The notes under the pieces are model-generated. The model did no database searches, was not told the DNA's origin, and was given only the letters and a program-made list of their open reading frames with translations. A stretch of 64,000 nt of DNA from Rhizobium lentis (GTDB taxonomy: Bacteria > Pseudomonadota > Alphaproteobacteria > Rhizobiales > Rhizobiaceae): the NCBI RefSeq assembly GCF_014200175.1, contig NZ_JACHBD010000015.1:1-64000 (forward strand), given 5' to 3'. A program made the position numbers and the translations under genes. Shown here in pieces: positions 42,340-50,716 of the stretch; within the stretch, counting starts at the first letter, position 1, and the number at the start of each line of letters is the position of its first letter.

Positions 42340-43466
42340 GCGGCCGCAAGCGCTGCATAGACGCGGGCCGACTGCCGCTGTTCGGCGACATGCAGCTTTT
42401 CCACCATGTCGAGCAGCTCGCCGACCGCGCCATGTTCGCCGTTATGATGGCGGAATTTTTCAAGCAGACGGCCGCAGACATTGCCGAGCACGCTGCCCGG
42501 CGCTTTTCTGGAGGCCTCGCGCCAGAGCAGCGTTGCCTCGACGAAAATCACGCTGATATCCCTCGGCAGGCCGGCGGATTCATAAAGCGCACGCACCGCA
42601 TGCATGCGTCCCGTCGCCAGGATCGAGCGCACGCGGCGCTCGCCGCAGCCTGTCAGATCGACGATCGCTGCGGCGAAGAAGTCCACCTTGCCGGAGCAGA
42701 GGGCGTGCATCATGAAGGACGGCGTCAGGCGGCCGCTGAGGCGCAAATGTTCGACGAGGTTGGGTATCTCCCGCGGCGCGATATCGCCGGCGATCGAAAC
42801 GATGGCAGCCTCAGTCGCTTCGCGGCTGATCCGCTGGAGCCGCTGCAGGCCGATTGCCGCCTGAGCGAGCGGCAGACCGACCAGCGCATTGCTGACATGC
42901 TGGGTCAGAAGCTGGCGGGCATCGGCCGGAAGATCGCTGCGTTCGAGGAGAAGATTGCGGATCTCGCAGCAGTCGCCGAGCCGTTCGGCGATGCGCTTCA
43001 ACGAAAGACGGGAAATGACAGCGCCCTCGTTCTCGAGCAGGCAGAGCAGCTCCTCTTCATCGCCGACCTCCGCAAGGGCGGCTGAAACCGGCCGCGTCAC
43101 ACGCGCCCTCGCCGCGATCAGCATCCGGGTTGGGCCATTGCCGCGTGCGGCGAGATCGACGAGATCGGCGTCGGTCAGAAGCGGTGAACAGGTGATGGCG
43201 TGGCAGGCGATCTCAGGCTGATCCGCGGCAAGCGAAAGGACCAGACTGCGCGGCGCGTCTGGCGACCAGGCGATCGCCTCGGCAAGCGCAAGCCGCACGC
43301 GCGGCGACGGATCGTCGAGCAGAAAGGTCATTGCCATCTCGGCCGCCGCCCGCTCCTCCACGCTCATCTGAGATTGCAGATAGGCTCGACCGAGTGCGTT
43401 CGCGGCCCGGGCCCGATCGCCGGTCTTGGCCGTTTCGATCCAACGAAGGAAAGCTTCTACGATCAC
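42336..43466 (-). CDS. DUF2336 HEAT-like repeat protein
   Basis: This protein of about 376 residues is built almost wholly of alpha-helical hairpins with repeating Leu/Ala patterns ('PSPRVRLALAEAIAWSPDAPR', 'ISREATEAAIVSIAGDI'). This is the DUF2336 family found in alphaproteobacteria, which resembles HEAT repeats and should bind protein partners; no enzymatic motif is seen. In Caulobacter relatives such proteins occur near cell-cycle or chemotaxis genes, but no such neighbour is here. I prefer the GTG at 43466 (VIVEAFLRW), which has a GGGG site; the ATG at 43511 has none. Confidence 0.8.
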   Translation of the reverse strand: MIVEAFLRWIETAKTGDRARAANALGRAYLQSQMSVEERAAAEMAMTFLLDDPSPRVRLALAEAIAWSPDAPRSLVLSLAADQPEIACHAITCSPLLTDADLVDLAARGNGPTRMLIAARARVTRPVSAALAEVGDEEELLCLLENEGAVISRLSLKRIAERLGDCCEIRNLLLERSDLPADARQLLTQHVSNALVGLPLAQAAIGLQRLQRISREATEAAIVSIAGDIAPREIPNLVEHLRLSGRLTPSFMMHALCSGKVDFFAAAIVDLTGCGERRVRSILATGRMHAVRALYESAGLPRDISVIFVEATLLWREASRKAPGSVLGNVCGRLLEKFRHHNGEHGAVGELLDMVEKLHVAEQRQSARVYAALAAA

Positions 43467-43582
43467 GCGACGCCCCAGCACTTGAACGCGATTCCCTCGC
43501 GTTCCTTTCATTGCTGCGACCGTAGCGGCAAAAAGTTTAAGATTCGTTCACCATATTTCTTAAGCCTTTGTATGCCTTCGCG

Positions 43583-44194
43583 TCAGCCCTCGACCTGCGG
43601 CCGGAGCATCTCGAAGACATCGCTACCCTCGCTGTAATCCATGTAGCCCATCCGGGCCACAGGCCGGGCGATCGACATGTCGAGGCGGCCATCCCTGACA
43701 ATCGCCTCGTCGATGCGGATGCCGATCACCTCGCCGAACACCATGACGTTTTCGGATGGCGCACCCGACAGCGTCTTCGGCTCAATGATCTCGGTAACCC
43801 TGCACTCGAGCACCGCGAACGCCTCGCCGACATAGGGGGCATCGATGAGTTCGGCCTGCTTCGGCGTCAGCCCGGCGAAGCCGAATTCGCTGTCGCCGTA
43901 GGGCAGTGCGGCCGAGGAAAGGTTCATCTTTTCGGCAAGATCGCGGCTGACGAAATTGCAGGTGAAGACGCCGGTCTCGGCGGCGTTGCGCTGGCTGTGC
44001 TTGCGCCCGGCGGAGGAAAACATCACCAGCTTCGGCCGGTCGGCGACGGCGTTGAAGAAGGAATAGGGCGCGAGATTGATCGAGCCATCCCTGCCCTTAC
44101 TGCCGATCCAGCCGATCGGCCGTGGCGACACGATCGCCTTGAAGGGATCATGCGCCAGCCCATGGCGGTTGCTGTCGGTGGTGTAGAACATCAA
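43583..44194 (-). CDS. Flavin reductase-like (FMN-binding split barrel) protein
   Basis: This 203-residue protein is of the flavin-reductase-like FMN-binding family: 'AIVSPRPIGWIGSKGRDGSINLAPYSFFNAV' (quoted as landmark), 'KHSQRNAAETGVFTCNFVS' and 'AFAVLECRVTEI'. It probably binds FMN and reduces it or a small substrate with NAD(P)H. Its start overlaps the stop of the nitroreductase gene by four bases (ATGA), so the two flavoproteins are translationally coupled and may act together in reduction of quinones, nitro compounds or aldehydes. Confidence 0.85.
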   Translation of the reverse strand: MMFYTTDSNRHGLAHDPFKAIVSPRPIGWIGSKGRDGSINLAPYSFFNAVADRPKLVMFSSAGRKHSQRNAAETGVFTCNFVSRDLAEKMNLSSAALPYGDSEFGFAGLTPKQAELIDAPYVGEAFAVLECRVTEIIEPKTLSGAPSENVMVFGEVIGIRIDEAIVRDGRLDMSIARPVARMGYMDYSEGSDVFEMLRPQVEG

Positions 44195-44775
44195 TCCTCG
44201 CCACCGATCCAGGTGACGGTGTCGGCAAGCTCCGGCCGCGGCCGCTCGATTGCCGGAAATGTCGTCGAACCGATATGGATGAAGCCCGCCACCTTTTCGC
44301 CCGGTTCGACGCCGAGCAGCGGATAGGCGCGCTCATCATAGGCGAACCACTCCGTCAGCCAGTTGGCCACGAACCCATGGGCATTGGCTGACAGGATGAC
44401 GTTGAGGCAGAGTGCGCCGGCCGACATCAGTTGCTCCCATTCCGGGATCTTGATGTGCGGCCCTGCCTTGCTGACGACGGCCACGACCACAGGCGCGCGG
44501 GTGAAACGGGTGCGTTCGACCTGGATCATCTCTTCGGAGAGGTCGGGTTTCGTCTCGAGCGCCAGTCTCAGCAGCGCCTCGCCGAGGCGGACGCGCTCCC
44601 GTCCGCGATAGACGATGAAGCGCCAGGGCGCGATCTTGCCGTGATCGGGAACACGCGAGGCAAGACGCAGGATTTCCTCGATTTCGGCCTTCTCGGGGCC
44701 TGGTTCGCACATCTGGAAAGCGGGGATGGAGCGACGCACGGCGAGATAGTCAATCAGCTTGATGTCGGATTTCAT
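44191..44775 (-). CDS. Nitroreductase-family protein (YdjA-like)
   Basis: This 194-residue FMN oxidoreductase has the motif 'DYLAVRRSIPAFQM' (FMN phosphate binding), 'LRLASRVPDHGKIAPWRFIVYRG' and 'FIHIGSTTFPAIERPRPEL'. It is short, as in the YdjA/TdsD branch. It likely forms a homodimer and reduces nitro groups, quinones or similar compounds. Met at 44775 is chosen by homology; an upstream frame start at 44808 is less likely. It is translationally coupled to the flavin-reductase-like gene. Confidence 0.88.
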   Translation of the reverse strand: MKSDIKLIDYLAVRRSIPAFQMCEPGPEKAEIEEILRLASRVPDHGKIAPWRFIVYRGRERVRLGEALLRLALETKPDLSEEMIQVERTRFTRAPVVVAVVSKAGPHIKIPEWEQLMSAGALCLNVILSANAHGFVANWLTEWFAYDERAYPLLGVEPGEKVAGFIHIGSTTFPAIERPRPELADTVTWIGGED

Positions 44776-44888
44776 GCGGGAGAAGCTTTCATTTTTATGC
44801 TGCTGCAAAGCGTGGGTCTTGAATTTGCCATCGCGTTGGTCTTGAAGTGGCCTTTGCGATTTCAGAAGTCAATCGGTTCACGAAACAG

Positions 44889-45986
44889 ATGTTTGGCATT
44901 TCGCCTTTTGCACGCCTCGGCCTCGCCATCGCCCTGATGGTAGTGACGCCCCTCGGCGCCGGCGCGCAGGACGCTTTCAAGGACTTCAAGCAGATCGAAT
45001 CGACGCCGAAGATGCCGAAGCTCAACGCTTTCATCGCGCCCGGCACCGCCCCCGAAGCCGCCAAGCTGCGCGACGTCGCGATGGAAGCCAAGCTGACGGC
45101 CGACGGCACGCCTGTCGAGGATGGTCTGTCCTGGTACGTCTTCAGCCCGATCGCCGGGACCGACGGCAAGCTGCCGCTGATCGCTAGCGCCAAGGGCGGA
45201 CCCGCCGCCTTCCAGCTCGCTCCGGGCGATTATTTCGTTAATGTCTCCTTCGGCCGCGCCGGCGTCACCAAGAAGCTGACGGTGCCGGCCGACGGCCAGG
45301 TCGACAAGCAGGTGATGGTGCTTGATGCCGGCGGCCTGCTGCTCAATGCCGTCTCCGGCACCGATGCCCGCATCCGCCCCGATCAGTTGAGCTTCTCGAT
45401 CTATTCCTCGGAAGTCCGCGACGACGGCGAGCGCGGCCTCGTCGTGGCCGACGTCTCTCCGAACACGGTCGTGCGCCTCAATGCCGGCACCTATCACATC
45501 GTGTCCGAATATGGCAGCGTCAATGCCGTCATCCGCGCCGACATCCAGGTCGAGGCCGGCAAATTGACCGAGGCGACGATCCAGCATCGCGCCGCCCAGA
45601 TCACCTTCAAGCTGGTCTCCGAAGCCGGCGGCGAGGCGATCGCCGATACGGCCTGGTCGATCCTGACGGCAGCCGGCGACAGCGTCGGCGAAAGCGTCAG
45701 CGCCTTTCCGACCATGGTGCTTGCCGAAGGCGAATATTCCGCCGTCGCCCGCAACAAGGACAAGATCTACCAGCGGGATTTCAAAGTGGTCGCCGGCAGG
45801 AACACCGATGTCGAAGTTCTGATGAAAGACCAGCAGCCGCAGCAGCCGGAGAGTGCGGCCCGCACGGTGCAGCAGGTGCCGGCCGGTACGCCGTCTCCGC
45901 CGGGTGTCCAGCCGGCTCCGGAAGCGCCCCTGCCCTCCTACGAACAGCTCGTGCCGCAGGGCGGTGACGGCGCCAGCCTGGATTGA
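44889..45986 (+). CDS. Exported beta-repeat protein of unknown function
   Basis: This protein of about 365 residues has a signal peptide (ARLGLAIALMVVTPLGAGA-QD). The mature part looks like successive Ig/transthyretin-like beta domains: three times a pattern of 'GxY' strands recurs ('LAPGDYFVNVSFG', 'LNAGTYHIVSEYG', 'LAEGEYSAVARNK'), each roughly 90-100 residues apart. The tail is Pro/Gln-rich. It is conserved in rhizobia to my knowledge but without assigned function; a periplasmic or outer-surface structural role is inference. The start at 44889 places the signal peptide at the N terminus. Confidence 0.7.
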   Translation: MFGISPFARLGLAIALMVVTPLGAGAQDAFKDFKQIESTPKMPKLNAFIAPGTAPEAAKLRDVAMEAKLTADGTPVEDGLSWYVFSPIAGTDGKLPLIASAKGGPAAFQLAPGDYFVNVSFGRAGVTKKLTVPADGQVDKQVMVLDAGGLLLNAVSGTDARIRPDQLSFSIYSSEVRDDGERGLVVADVSPNTVVRLNAGTYHIVSEYGSVNAVIRADIQVEAGKLTEATIQHRAAQITFKLVSEAGGEAIADTAWSILTAAGDSVGESVSAFPTMVLAEGEYSAVARNKDKIYQRDFKVVAGRNTDVEVLMKDQQPQQPESAARTVQQVPAGTPSPPGVQPAPEAPLPSYEQLVPQGGDGASLD

Positions 45987-46091
45987 TTTTACCGCGCACG
46001 CGGATCGGCCAGCGCTTTAATCGTCAGTTTCCATTATGGGCTGGAAGATACTTCGAAGAGTAGCTGGGGCTCGGAATGCCCCGCTTTTATT

Positions 46092-46118
46092 CGACAGCGC
46101 CGAGGTTCGGCGCTGTCG
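46092..46118 (-). terminator. Hairpin after thrS
   Basis: CGACAGCGCCGA and TCGGCGCTGTCG form a near-perfect stem with a very short loop, 15 bases after the thrS stop. On the minus strand it is followed by AATAAAAG, so it lacks a real T-run; it can also end the convergent gene at 45986. Confidence 0.55.
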
Positions 46119-46132
46119 TATTCCGGGTATTT

Positions 46133-48139
46133 TCAAGCCGCCTTGGCTTTCTTTGCTTCGGCCTTGCGACGCAGGTCCGGCGGTGTCGCCTCGAGCGTCA
46201 GGCCCTCGACCGCAGCGTCGAGCCCCATCGAAACCTGGTCCTGGCTGCCGAGGCGGCGGATGTTGACCGTGCGCTCTTCGGCCTCCTTCCTGCCGCAGAC
46301 GATGATGACAGGAACCTTGGTGACCGAATGCTCGCGTATCTTATAGTTGATCTTCTCGTTGCGGAAGTCGGTCTCAACGTTGAGACCGGCCTCGCGCAGC
46401 GCCTCGGCCACTTCGAGACCGTAGGTATCGGCCTCCGAGGTGATCGTCGCGACCACCACCTGCAGCGGCGATACCCAGAGCGGCATATGGCCTGCGAAGT
46501 TCTCGATCAGGATACCCAAGAAGCGTTCCATCGAGCCGCAGATGGCGCGGTGGATCATCACCGGCTGCGTCTTTTCGGAGTTGCTGTCGATGTAGAACGC
46601 GCCGAAGCGTTCCGGCAGGTTGAAGTCGACCTGCGTCGTACCGCACTGCCATTCGCGGCCGATCGCATCCTTCAGCGTATATTCGAACTTCGGACCGTAG
46701 AACGCGCCCTCGCCCGGCAGGATGCCGGTCTTGATGCGGCCCTCGGACTGCGCCTCGATCGTCTTCAAGACGTCGGTCATCACAGCTTCGGCACGATCCC
46801 AGAGTGCGTCGGAACCGACGCGCTTTTCGGGCCGGGTCGAAAGCTTGACGACGATTTCCTTGAAGCCGAAGTCCTCGTAGACCGACAGGATCAGATCGTT
46901 GATCTTCAGGCATTCGGCAGCCATCTGCTCGTCGGTGCAGAAGATATGCGCGTCGTCCTGCGTAAAGCCGCGCACGCGCATCAGCCCATGCAGCGCGCCC
47001 GACGGCTCGTAGCGATGCACCAGCCCGAATTCGGCAAGCCGGATCGGCAGCTCGCGATAGGACTTCAGGCCATGCTTGAAGATCTGCACATGGCCGGGGC
47101 AGTTCATCGGCTTTAGCGCAAAGACGCGGTTGTCGGCTTCCTTGTCTTCGGGATGGGTCATCGCATGCGCCGATTTCACGGCGAACATGTTTTCCTGATA
47201 CCAGCCCCAGTGACCCGAGGTTTCCCAGAGCGACGTGTCGAGGACCTGCGGCGCGTTGACTTCCTGGTAGTCGGCCGCCAGCCGGCGGCGCATATAGGCG
47301 ACGAGCGTCTGGAAGATGCGCCAGCCCTTGCCGTGCCAGAAAACAACGCCCGGACCTTCCTCCTGGAAATGGAAGAGGTCCATCTCGCGGCCGAGCTTGC
47401 GATGGTCGCGCTTCTCGGCTTCGGCCAGCATATGCAGGTAGTTGTCGAGATCGGCCTGGTCGGCCCATGCCGTGCCGTAGATGCGCGACAGCATGGCGTT
47501 GTTGCTGTCGCCGCGCCAGTAGGCGCCGGCAACCTTCATCAGCTTGAAGGCGGTGCCGACCTGTCCTGTCGAGGCCATGTGCGGACCGCGGCAAAGGTCG
47601 AACCAGTCGCCCTGATGATAGATCTTCAGATCCTGGCCTTCCGGGATCGCATCGACGAGCTCGACCTTGTACTGTTCGCCCTTGTCGGCAAAAACTTCCT
47701 TGGCCTTGTCGCGCGACCAGATCTGCTTGGTGAAGGGCGCGTTGCGGGCGATGATCTCCTTCATCTTCTTTTCGATCTTCGGCAGATCGTCGGGCGTAAA
47801 CGGCTCGTTCTTGGCGAAGTCGTAATAGAAGCCGTTTTCGATGACCGGGCCGATCGTTACCTGGGTGCCGGGCCAGAGTTCCTGTACGGCCTCGGCCATC
47901 ACATGCGCGGCGTCATGCCGGATGAGTTCCAGCGCACGCGCGTCCTTGCGAGTGATGATTTCGATCTTGCCATCCGTGACGGCGTCGGAAAGGTCACGCA
48001 CGGCGCCGTCGATCGCAATGGCGACGGCGCTCTTGGCGAGCGACTTGGAAATGGATTCGGCGACATCCTTGCCGGTTGCGCCAGCCGGGAAGCTACGCAC
48101 GGAACCATCGGGGAATGTCAGGGAAATAGCTTGGGACAT
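46133..48139 (-). CDS. thrS: Threonyl-tRNA synthetase
   Basis: This 668-residue class II synthetase charges tRNA-Thr. Domain order: TGS domain ('AISLTFPDGSVRSFPAGATGKDVAES'), the editing domain with 'HDAAHVMAEAVQELWPG' and 'YYDF', the catalytic core ('MNCPGHVQIFKHGLKSYRELPIRLAEFGLVHRYE', quoted in landmark form; 'TQDDAHIFC', 'HRAICGSMERFLGILIENFAG') and the anticodon-binding domain ('VVATITSEADTYG'). Zinc ligands Cys in MNCPGH and the His pair are present. Length is standard. It is monocistronic, with a 5' leader of about 120 bases to the next gene. Confidence 0.96.
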   Translation of the reverse strand: MSQAISLTFPDGSVRSFPAGATGKDVAESISKSLAKSAVAIAIDGAVRDLSDAVTDGKIEIITRKDARALELIRHDAAHVMAEAVQELWPGTQVTIGPVIENGFYYDFAKNEPFTPDDLPKIEKKMKEIIARNAPFTKQIWSRDKAKEVFADKGEQYKVELVDAIPEGQDLKIYHQGDWFDLCRGPHMASTGQVGTAFKLMKVAGAYWRGDSNNAMLSRIYGTAWADQADLDNYLHMLAEAEKRDHRKLGREMDLFHFQEEGPGVVFWHGKGWRIFQTLVAYMRRRLAADYQEVNAPQVLDTSLWETSGHWGWYQENMFAVKSAHAMTHPEDKEADNRVFALKPMNCPGHVQIFKHGLKSYRELPIRLAEFGLVHRYEPSGALHGLMRVRGFTQDDAHIFCTDEQMAAECLKINDLILSVYEDFGFKEIVVKLSTRPEKRVGSDALWDRAEAVMTDVLKTIEAQSEGRIKTGILPGEGAFYGPKFEYTLKDAIGREWQCGTTQVDFNLPERFGAFYIDSNSEKTQPVMIHRAICGSMERFLGILIENFAGHMPLWVSPLQVVVATITSEADTYGLEVAEALREAGLNVETDFRNEKINYKIREHSVTKVPVIIVCGRKEAEERTVNIRRLGSQDQVSMGLDAAVEGLTLEATPPDLRRKAEAKKAKAA

Positions 48140-48259
48140 TGAAATTCTCCTTGTCCAGTCCCGCCAACGAATGCGGGTGGTTGCAACGACAGCGCCTCCG
48201 TCCTTGGATGCGCTGCCGCCTGATACTCAGATTTCCCTCGGGAGTAAAGAAGGAGCGGC

Positions 48260-48787
48260 CTACATGATCATGTGCGCGAGGCCGCAGACCGTGTTCCAGT
48301 TGCGCATTGTGCCGATGCCTATCCGCTTGGTCGTCAGTGCCGAAAGCAGCTTGGATTGGCTCGGCTTGCCGGCGAAATCGATCCAGAGGTCGCCACCGAC
48401 GATGGCGATGCGCTGTCCCTCCGTCATCAGCGGCTTCAAAGCCTCGACCTTCTCAGGGTCGACCGGCAGGCGCATCACCCGGACGATCACCTGGTCGCCG
48501 CTGCCGTCCCTGAACGGATTGGTACTGCAAAGCGCCATCCAGGTGCAGTCGCTGCGCACGATGATATCGACATGTTTGCCGAACTTCTCTTCGAAGCCCT
48601 CTTCCAGCGCGACCTCGAGTTCATGCGGGCGCATTTCGTCTGCCTCGAAAACAAGATTGCCGGTCGAAACCAAGGTGCGCGGTTCGCGATAACCCAGCTC
48701 TTTAGCAAGCGCGCGCAAATCTTCCATGATCACGCGGCGATCAGGTGTTAGGACGATGCTGTGCAGGAGGGCGATGAAGGTGCTCAT
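48260..48787 (-). CDS. DUF1697 family protein
   Basis: This 175-residue protein is of the DUF1697 family: it opens 'STFIALLHSIVLTPDRRVIMEDLRALAKELGY' (the usual FIALLRGINVGG is altered to ALLHSIVLTPD here), continues with 'RTLVSTGNLVFEAD', and ends in 'GTMRNWNTVCGLAHMI', the conserved TxRNWNTV motif. No activity is known for the family. It stands alone on the minus strand upstream of thrS. Confidence 0.85.
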   Translation of the reverse strand: MSTFIALLHSIVLTPDRRVIMEDLRALAKELGYREPRTLVSTGNLVFEADEMRPHELEVALEEGFEEKFGKHVDIIVRSDCTWMALCSTNPFRDGSGDQVIVRVMRLPVDPEKVEALKPLMTEGQRIAIVGGDLWIDFAGKPSQSKLLSALTTKRIGIGTMRNWNTVCGLAHMIM

Positions 48788-48806
48788 GGCCGCCAGGACT
48801 CCTCGG

Positions 48807-48908
48807 TTATTCCAGGTAAGAAACCACGGTCACCGAATGGTGACCGCACATCGCCCGTCGGCGCTCCCGGCACTTTGCCACGCGAACGTCTTCGCGTAAT
48901 GTCGTCAT
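48807..48908 (-). CDS. Possible 33-residue frame after yidD
   Basis: A short frame starts six bases after the yidD stop with a modest GGGTGAG site and encodes a basic, cysteine-containing peptide (MTTLREDVRVAKCRERRRAM...). It covers a perfect hairpin, CGGTCACC-GAAT-GGTGACCG (48827-48846), that could equally be the yidD transcript end. I think the hairpin reading is as likely as a real gene. Confidence 0.2.
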   Translation of the reverse strand: MTTLREDVRVAKCRERRRAMCGHHSVTVVSYLE

Positions 48909-48913
48909 GGCGC

Positions 48914-49318
48914 TCACCCGCTTTTGCGTCCGAGGGAGAGATACCGCCAGGGCGTCCACCAGCGGAAGCCGTCGCCGAGCGCCTCGGGCACCGGGTCTAG
49001 GCCGCTGGTGCCGCCCGGGCCGCAGCGGCCGACGCGAAACAGCGTCATCCAGCCGCCGGCCCATAATCCGTGCCGGGCAATCGACTCATAGCCGTATTCG
49101 GAGCAGGTCGGGATATGGCGGCAGGAATTGCCGACAAAGCCGGAAAGCGTCAACTGATAGAGGCGGATCAGCCCCATGCCGAGCAGGCGGTCGGGGGTCT
49201 TGCGGAACGGGCCGGTATAATTGCGGGAATAGCGCGCAAGCCTTTCGCGCGGCTGGCTCGATCCGGCCGCGCCGCCATCGCCCTCATCGTCAGCTTGCCG
49301 GACGCAGAACTCGCACAT
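48914..49318 (-). CDS. yidD: Membrane protein insertion efficiency factor YidD
   Basis: This 134-residue protein has the YidD core with its cysteine motif 'NSCRHIPTCSEYGYESIARHG' and 'GLIRLYQLTLSGFVG'. An N-terminal basic stretch precedes it. YidD lies on the inner face of the membrane and helps YidC insert proteins. In most bacteria it neighbours rnpA and yidC; in rhizobia it sits here, next to an IscU-like gene and folE. Only five bases separate it from that IscU-like gene. Confidence 0.92.
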   Translation of the reverse strand: MCEFCVRQADDEGDGGAAGSSQPRERLARYSRNYTGPFRKTPDRLLGMGLIRLYQLTLSGFVGNSCRHIPTCSEYGYESIARHGLWAGGWMTLFRVGRCGPGGTSGLDPVPEALGDGFRWWTPWRYLSLGRKSG

Positions 49319-49323
49319 CTCGG

Positions 49324-49770
49324 TTATGCCTCGATCACTTCCGCCCGTTTCGCCTCGATCTGTCCGATCGCATCGACGACCGCGTCGAAGGTCAGCATCG
49401 TCGAGGCATGGCGAGCCTTATAGTCGCGCACGGGCAACAGGTAGCGCATGTCCTCGAACCGTCCGGTGGGACCCACCCCATCTGCCTTCAACATGGCAAG
49501 CATATCCTCACGCGCCTGCCGCAATTCACCCGATGTGGCGCCGACGACATGGCGCGCCATGATCGAGGACGATGCCTGGCCGAGTGCGCAGGCTTTCACG
49601 TCATGCGAAAAAGCAGTCACGACATCGCCGTCCATCTTTAGCCATATCCGCACCTTGGAACCGCATAGCTTGGAGTGTGCCTGAGCGGTCGCATCGGCGT
49701 CCGCCAACGTGCCGGTCAATGGAATATTGCCGGCGAATTCGAGGATTTTGCTGTTGTAGATGTCATCCAT
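49324..49770 (-). CDS. IscU/SufU-like iron-sulfur scaffold homologue with missing ligands
   Basis: This 148-residue protein has the IscU/NifU_N fold: 'AHSKLCGSKVRIWLKMDG', 'FSHDVKACALGQASSSIMA' and 'RYLLPVRDYKARHASTML'. Cys36 and Cys61 match the first two cluster ligands. The Asp that normally follows the first ligand (CGD) is Ser here (CGS), and the third ligand Cys is Ser123. It may carry clusters in a different way or act as a sulfur-transfer or regulatory relative. It is divergent from folE and upstream of yidD in an operon. Met at 49770 is chosen because it starts the conserved 'DDIYNSKILEFA'. Confidence 0.82.
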   Translation of the reverse strand: MDDIYNSKILEFAGNIPLTGTLADADATAQAHSKLCGSKVRIWLKMDGDVVTAFSHDVKACALGQASSSIMARHVVGATSGELRQAREDMLAMLKADGVGPTGRFEDMRYLLPVRDYKARHASTMLTFDAVVDAIGQIEAKRAEVIEA

Positions 49771-49892
49771 GCTGGGTTTCCGCTCCAAAATCGCTGCGGA
49801 TCGGCCTTAATGGCGCTGTTATTGTTATTGAAACAAAAAACACACAGTGTCGCCTGAGGATACTTACATACCATGGCCGTCTTCCTATATGT

Positions 49893-50075
49893 ATGTCGTT
49901 CGAAGGCCATGAAAATGCAATGGTCTTGTGTAAGTTTGATTGGGAAACCGTGCCGGACGGGCATGAATTGCCCCGAAAGCCCCGGAGCCTGCCAAAGGTG
50001 CATGAATTCCCGCATGGGACTGACCAGTGGCAATTCCGACAGATGGGTCCGCGGTGCGGACCAGGAGACCATTGA
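49893..50075 (+). CDS. Possible 60-residue leader protein before folE
   Basis: A frame starting MSFEGHENAMVLCKFDWETV and ending two bases before the folE start encodes a hydrophilic 60-residue protein with plausible composition. There is no strong ribosome-binding site and no family match. Its close coupling to folE would allow translational control. The rest of the 307-base region 49771-50077 is AT-rich ('GTTATTGTTATTGAAACAAAA') and probably holds the divergent promoters. Confidence 0.3.
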   Translation: MSFEGHENAMVLCKFDWETVPDGHELPRKPRSLPKVHEFPHGTDQWQFRQMGPRCGPGDH

Positions 50076-50077
50076 TC

Positions 50078-50692
50078 ATGGACGCCATCGTAAAGAACTT
50101 TCCGCAGCCGAACCGCGACTCGGACCGCCCCTCCCAGCAGGAGGCGGAGGAAGCCGTGCGCGTTCTGTTGCGCTGGGCCGGTGACGATCCGACGCGCGAA
50201 GGCCTCATCGAGACGCCCGCCCGTGTCGCCAAAGCCTATCGCGAGCTTTTCGCCGGTTACGATATGGCGCCTGAGGACGTGCTGGGACGGACCTTCGAAG
50301 AGGTCGCTGGCTACGACGACATGGTCCTCGTCAAGGACATTCCTTTTTACTCGCATTGCGAACATCACATGGTCCCGATCATCGGCAAGGCCCACGTCGC
50401 CTACATGCCGGATGGACGCGTGCTCGGCCTGTCGAAGATTGCCCGTGTCGTCGAGATTTATGGCCGCCGCCTGCAGACGCAGGAAACGATGACGGCGCAG
50501 ATTGCCCGCGCCATCGACGATACGCTGCAGCCGCGCGGCGTTGCCGTGATGATTGAGGCCGAACATATGTGCATGGCGATGCGCGGCGTTCAGAAGCAGG
50601 GTTCGACGACGTTGACGACCACGTTCACGGGAACCTTCAAAACGGAACCGGCCGATCAGGCCCGTTTCATGAGCATGGTGCGGAGCCGCTGA
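50078..50692 (+). CDS. folE: GTP cyclohydrolase I (type IA)
   Basis: This 204-residue enzyme makes 7,8-dihydroneopterin triphosphate, the first step of folate synthesis. The zinc/catalytic motif 'YSHCEHHMVPIIGKAHVAYMP' and 'KIARVVEIYGRRLQTQE' are present. The second cysteine appears in 'AEHMCMAMRGVQKQGS'. All three zinc ligands (Cys, His, Cys) are visible. Start at 50078 has a CCAGGAGACC site. Divergent from the IscU-like gene; hisI follows in the same direction after 24 bases. Confidence 0.96.
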   Translation: MDAIVKNFPQPNRDSDRPSQQEAEEAVRVLLRWAGDDPTREGLIETPARVAKAYRELFAGYDMAPEDVLGRTFEEVAGYDDMVLVKDIPFYSHCEHHMVPIIGKAHVAYMPDGRVLGLSKIARVVEIYGRRLQTQETMTAQIARAIDDTLQPRGVAVMIEAEHMCMAMRGVQKQGSTTLTTTFTGTFKTEPADQARFMSMVRSR

Positions 50693-50716
50693 TACCGGCT
50701 CTCGCAGGAGGCCGCG

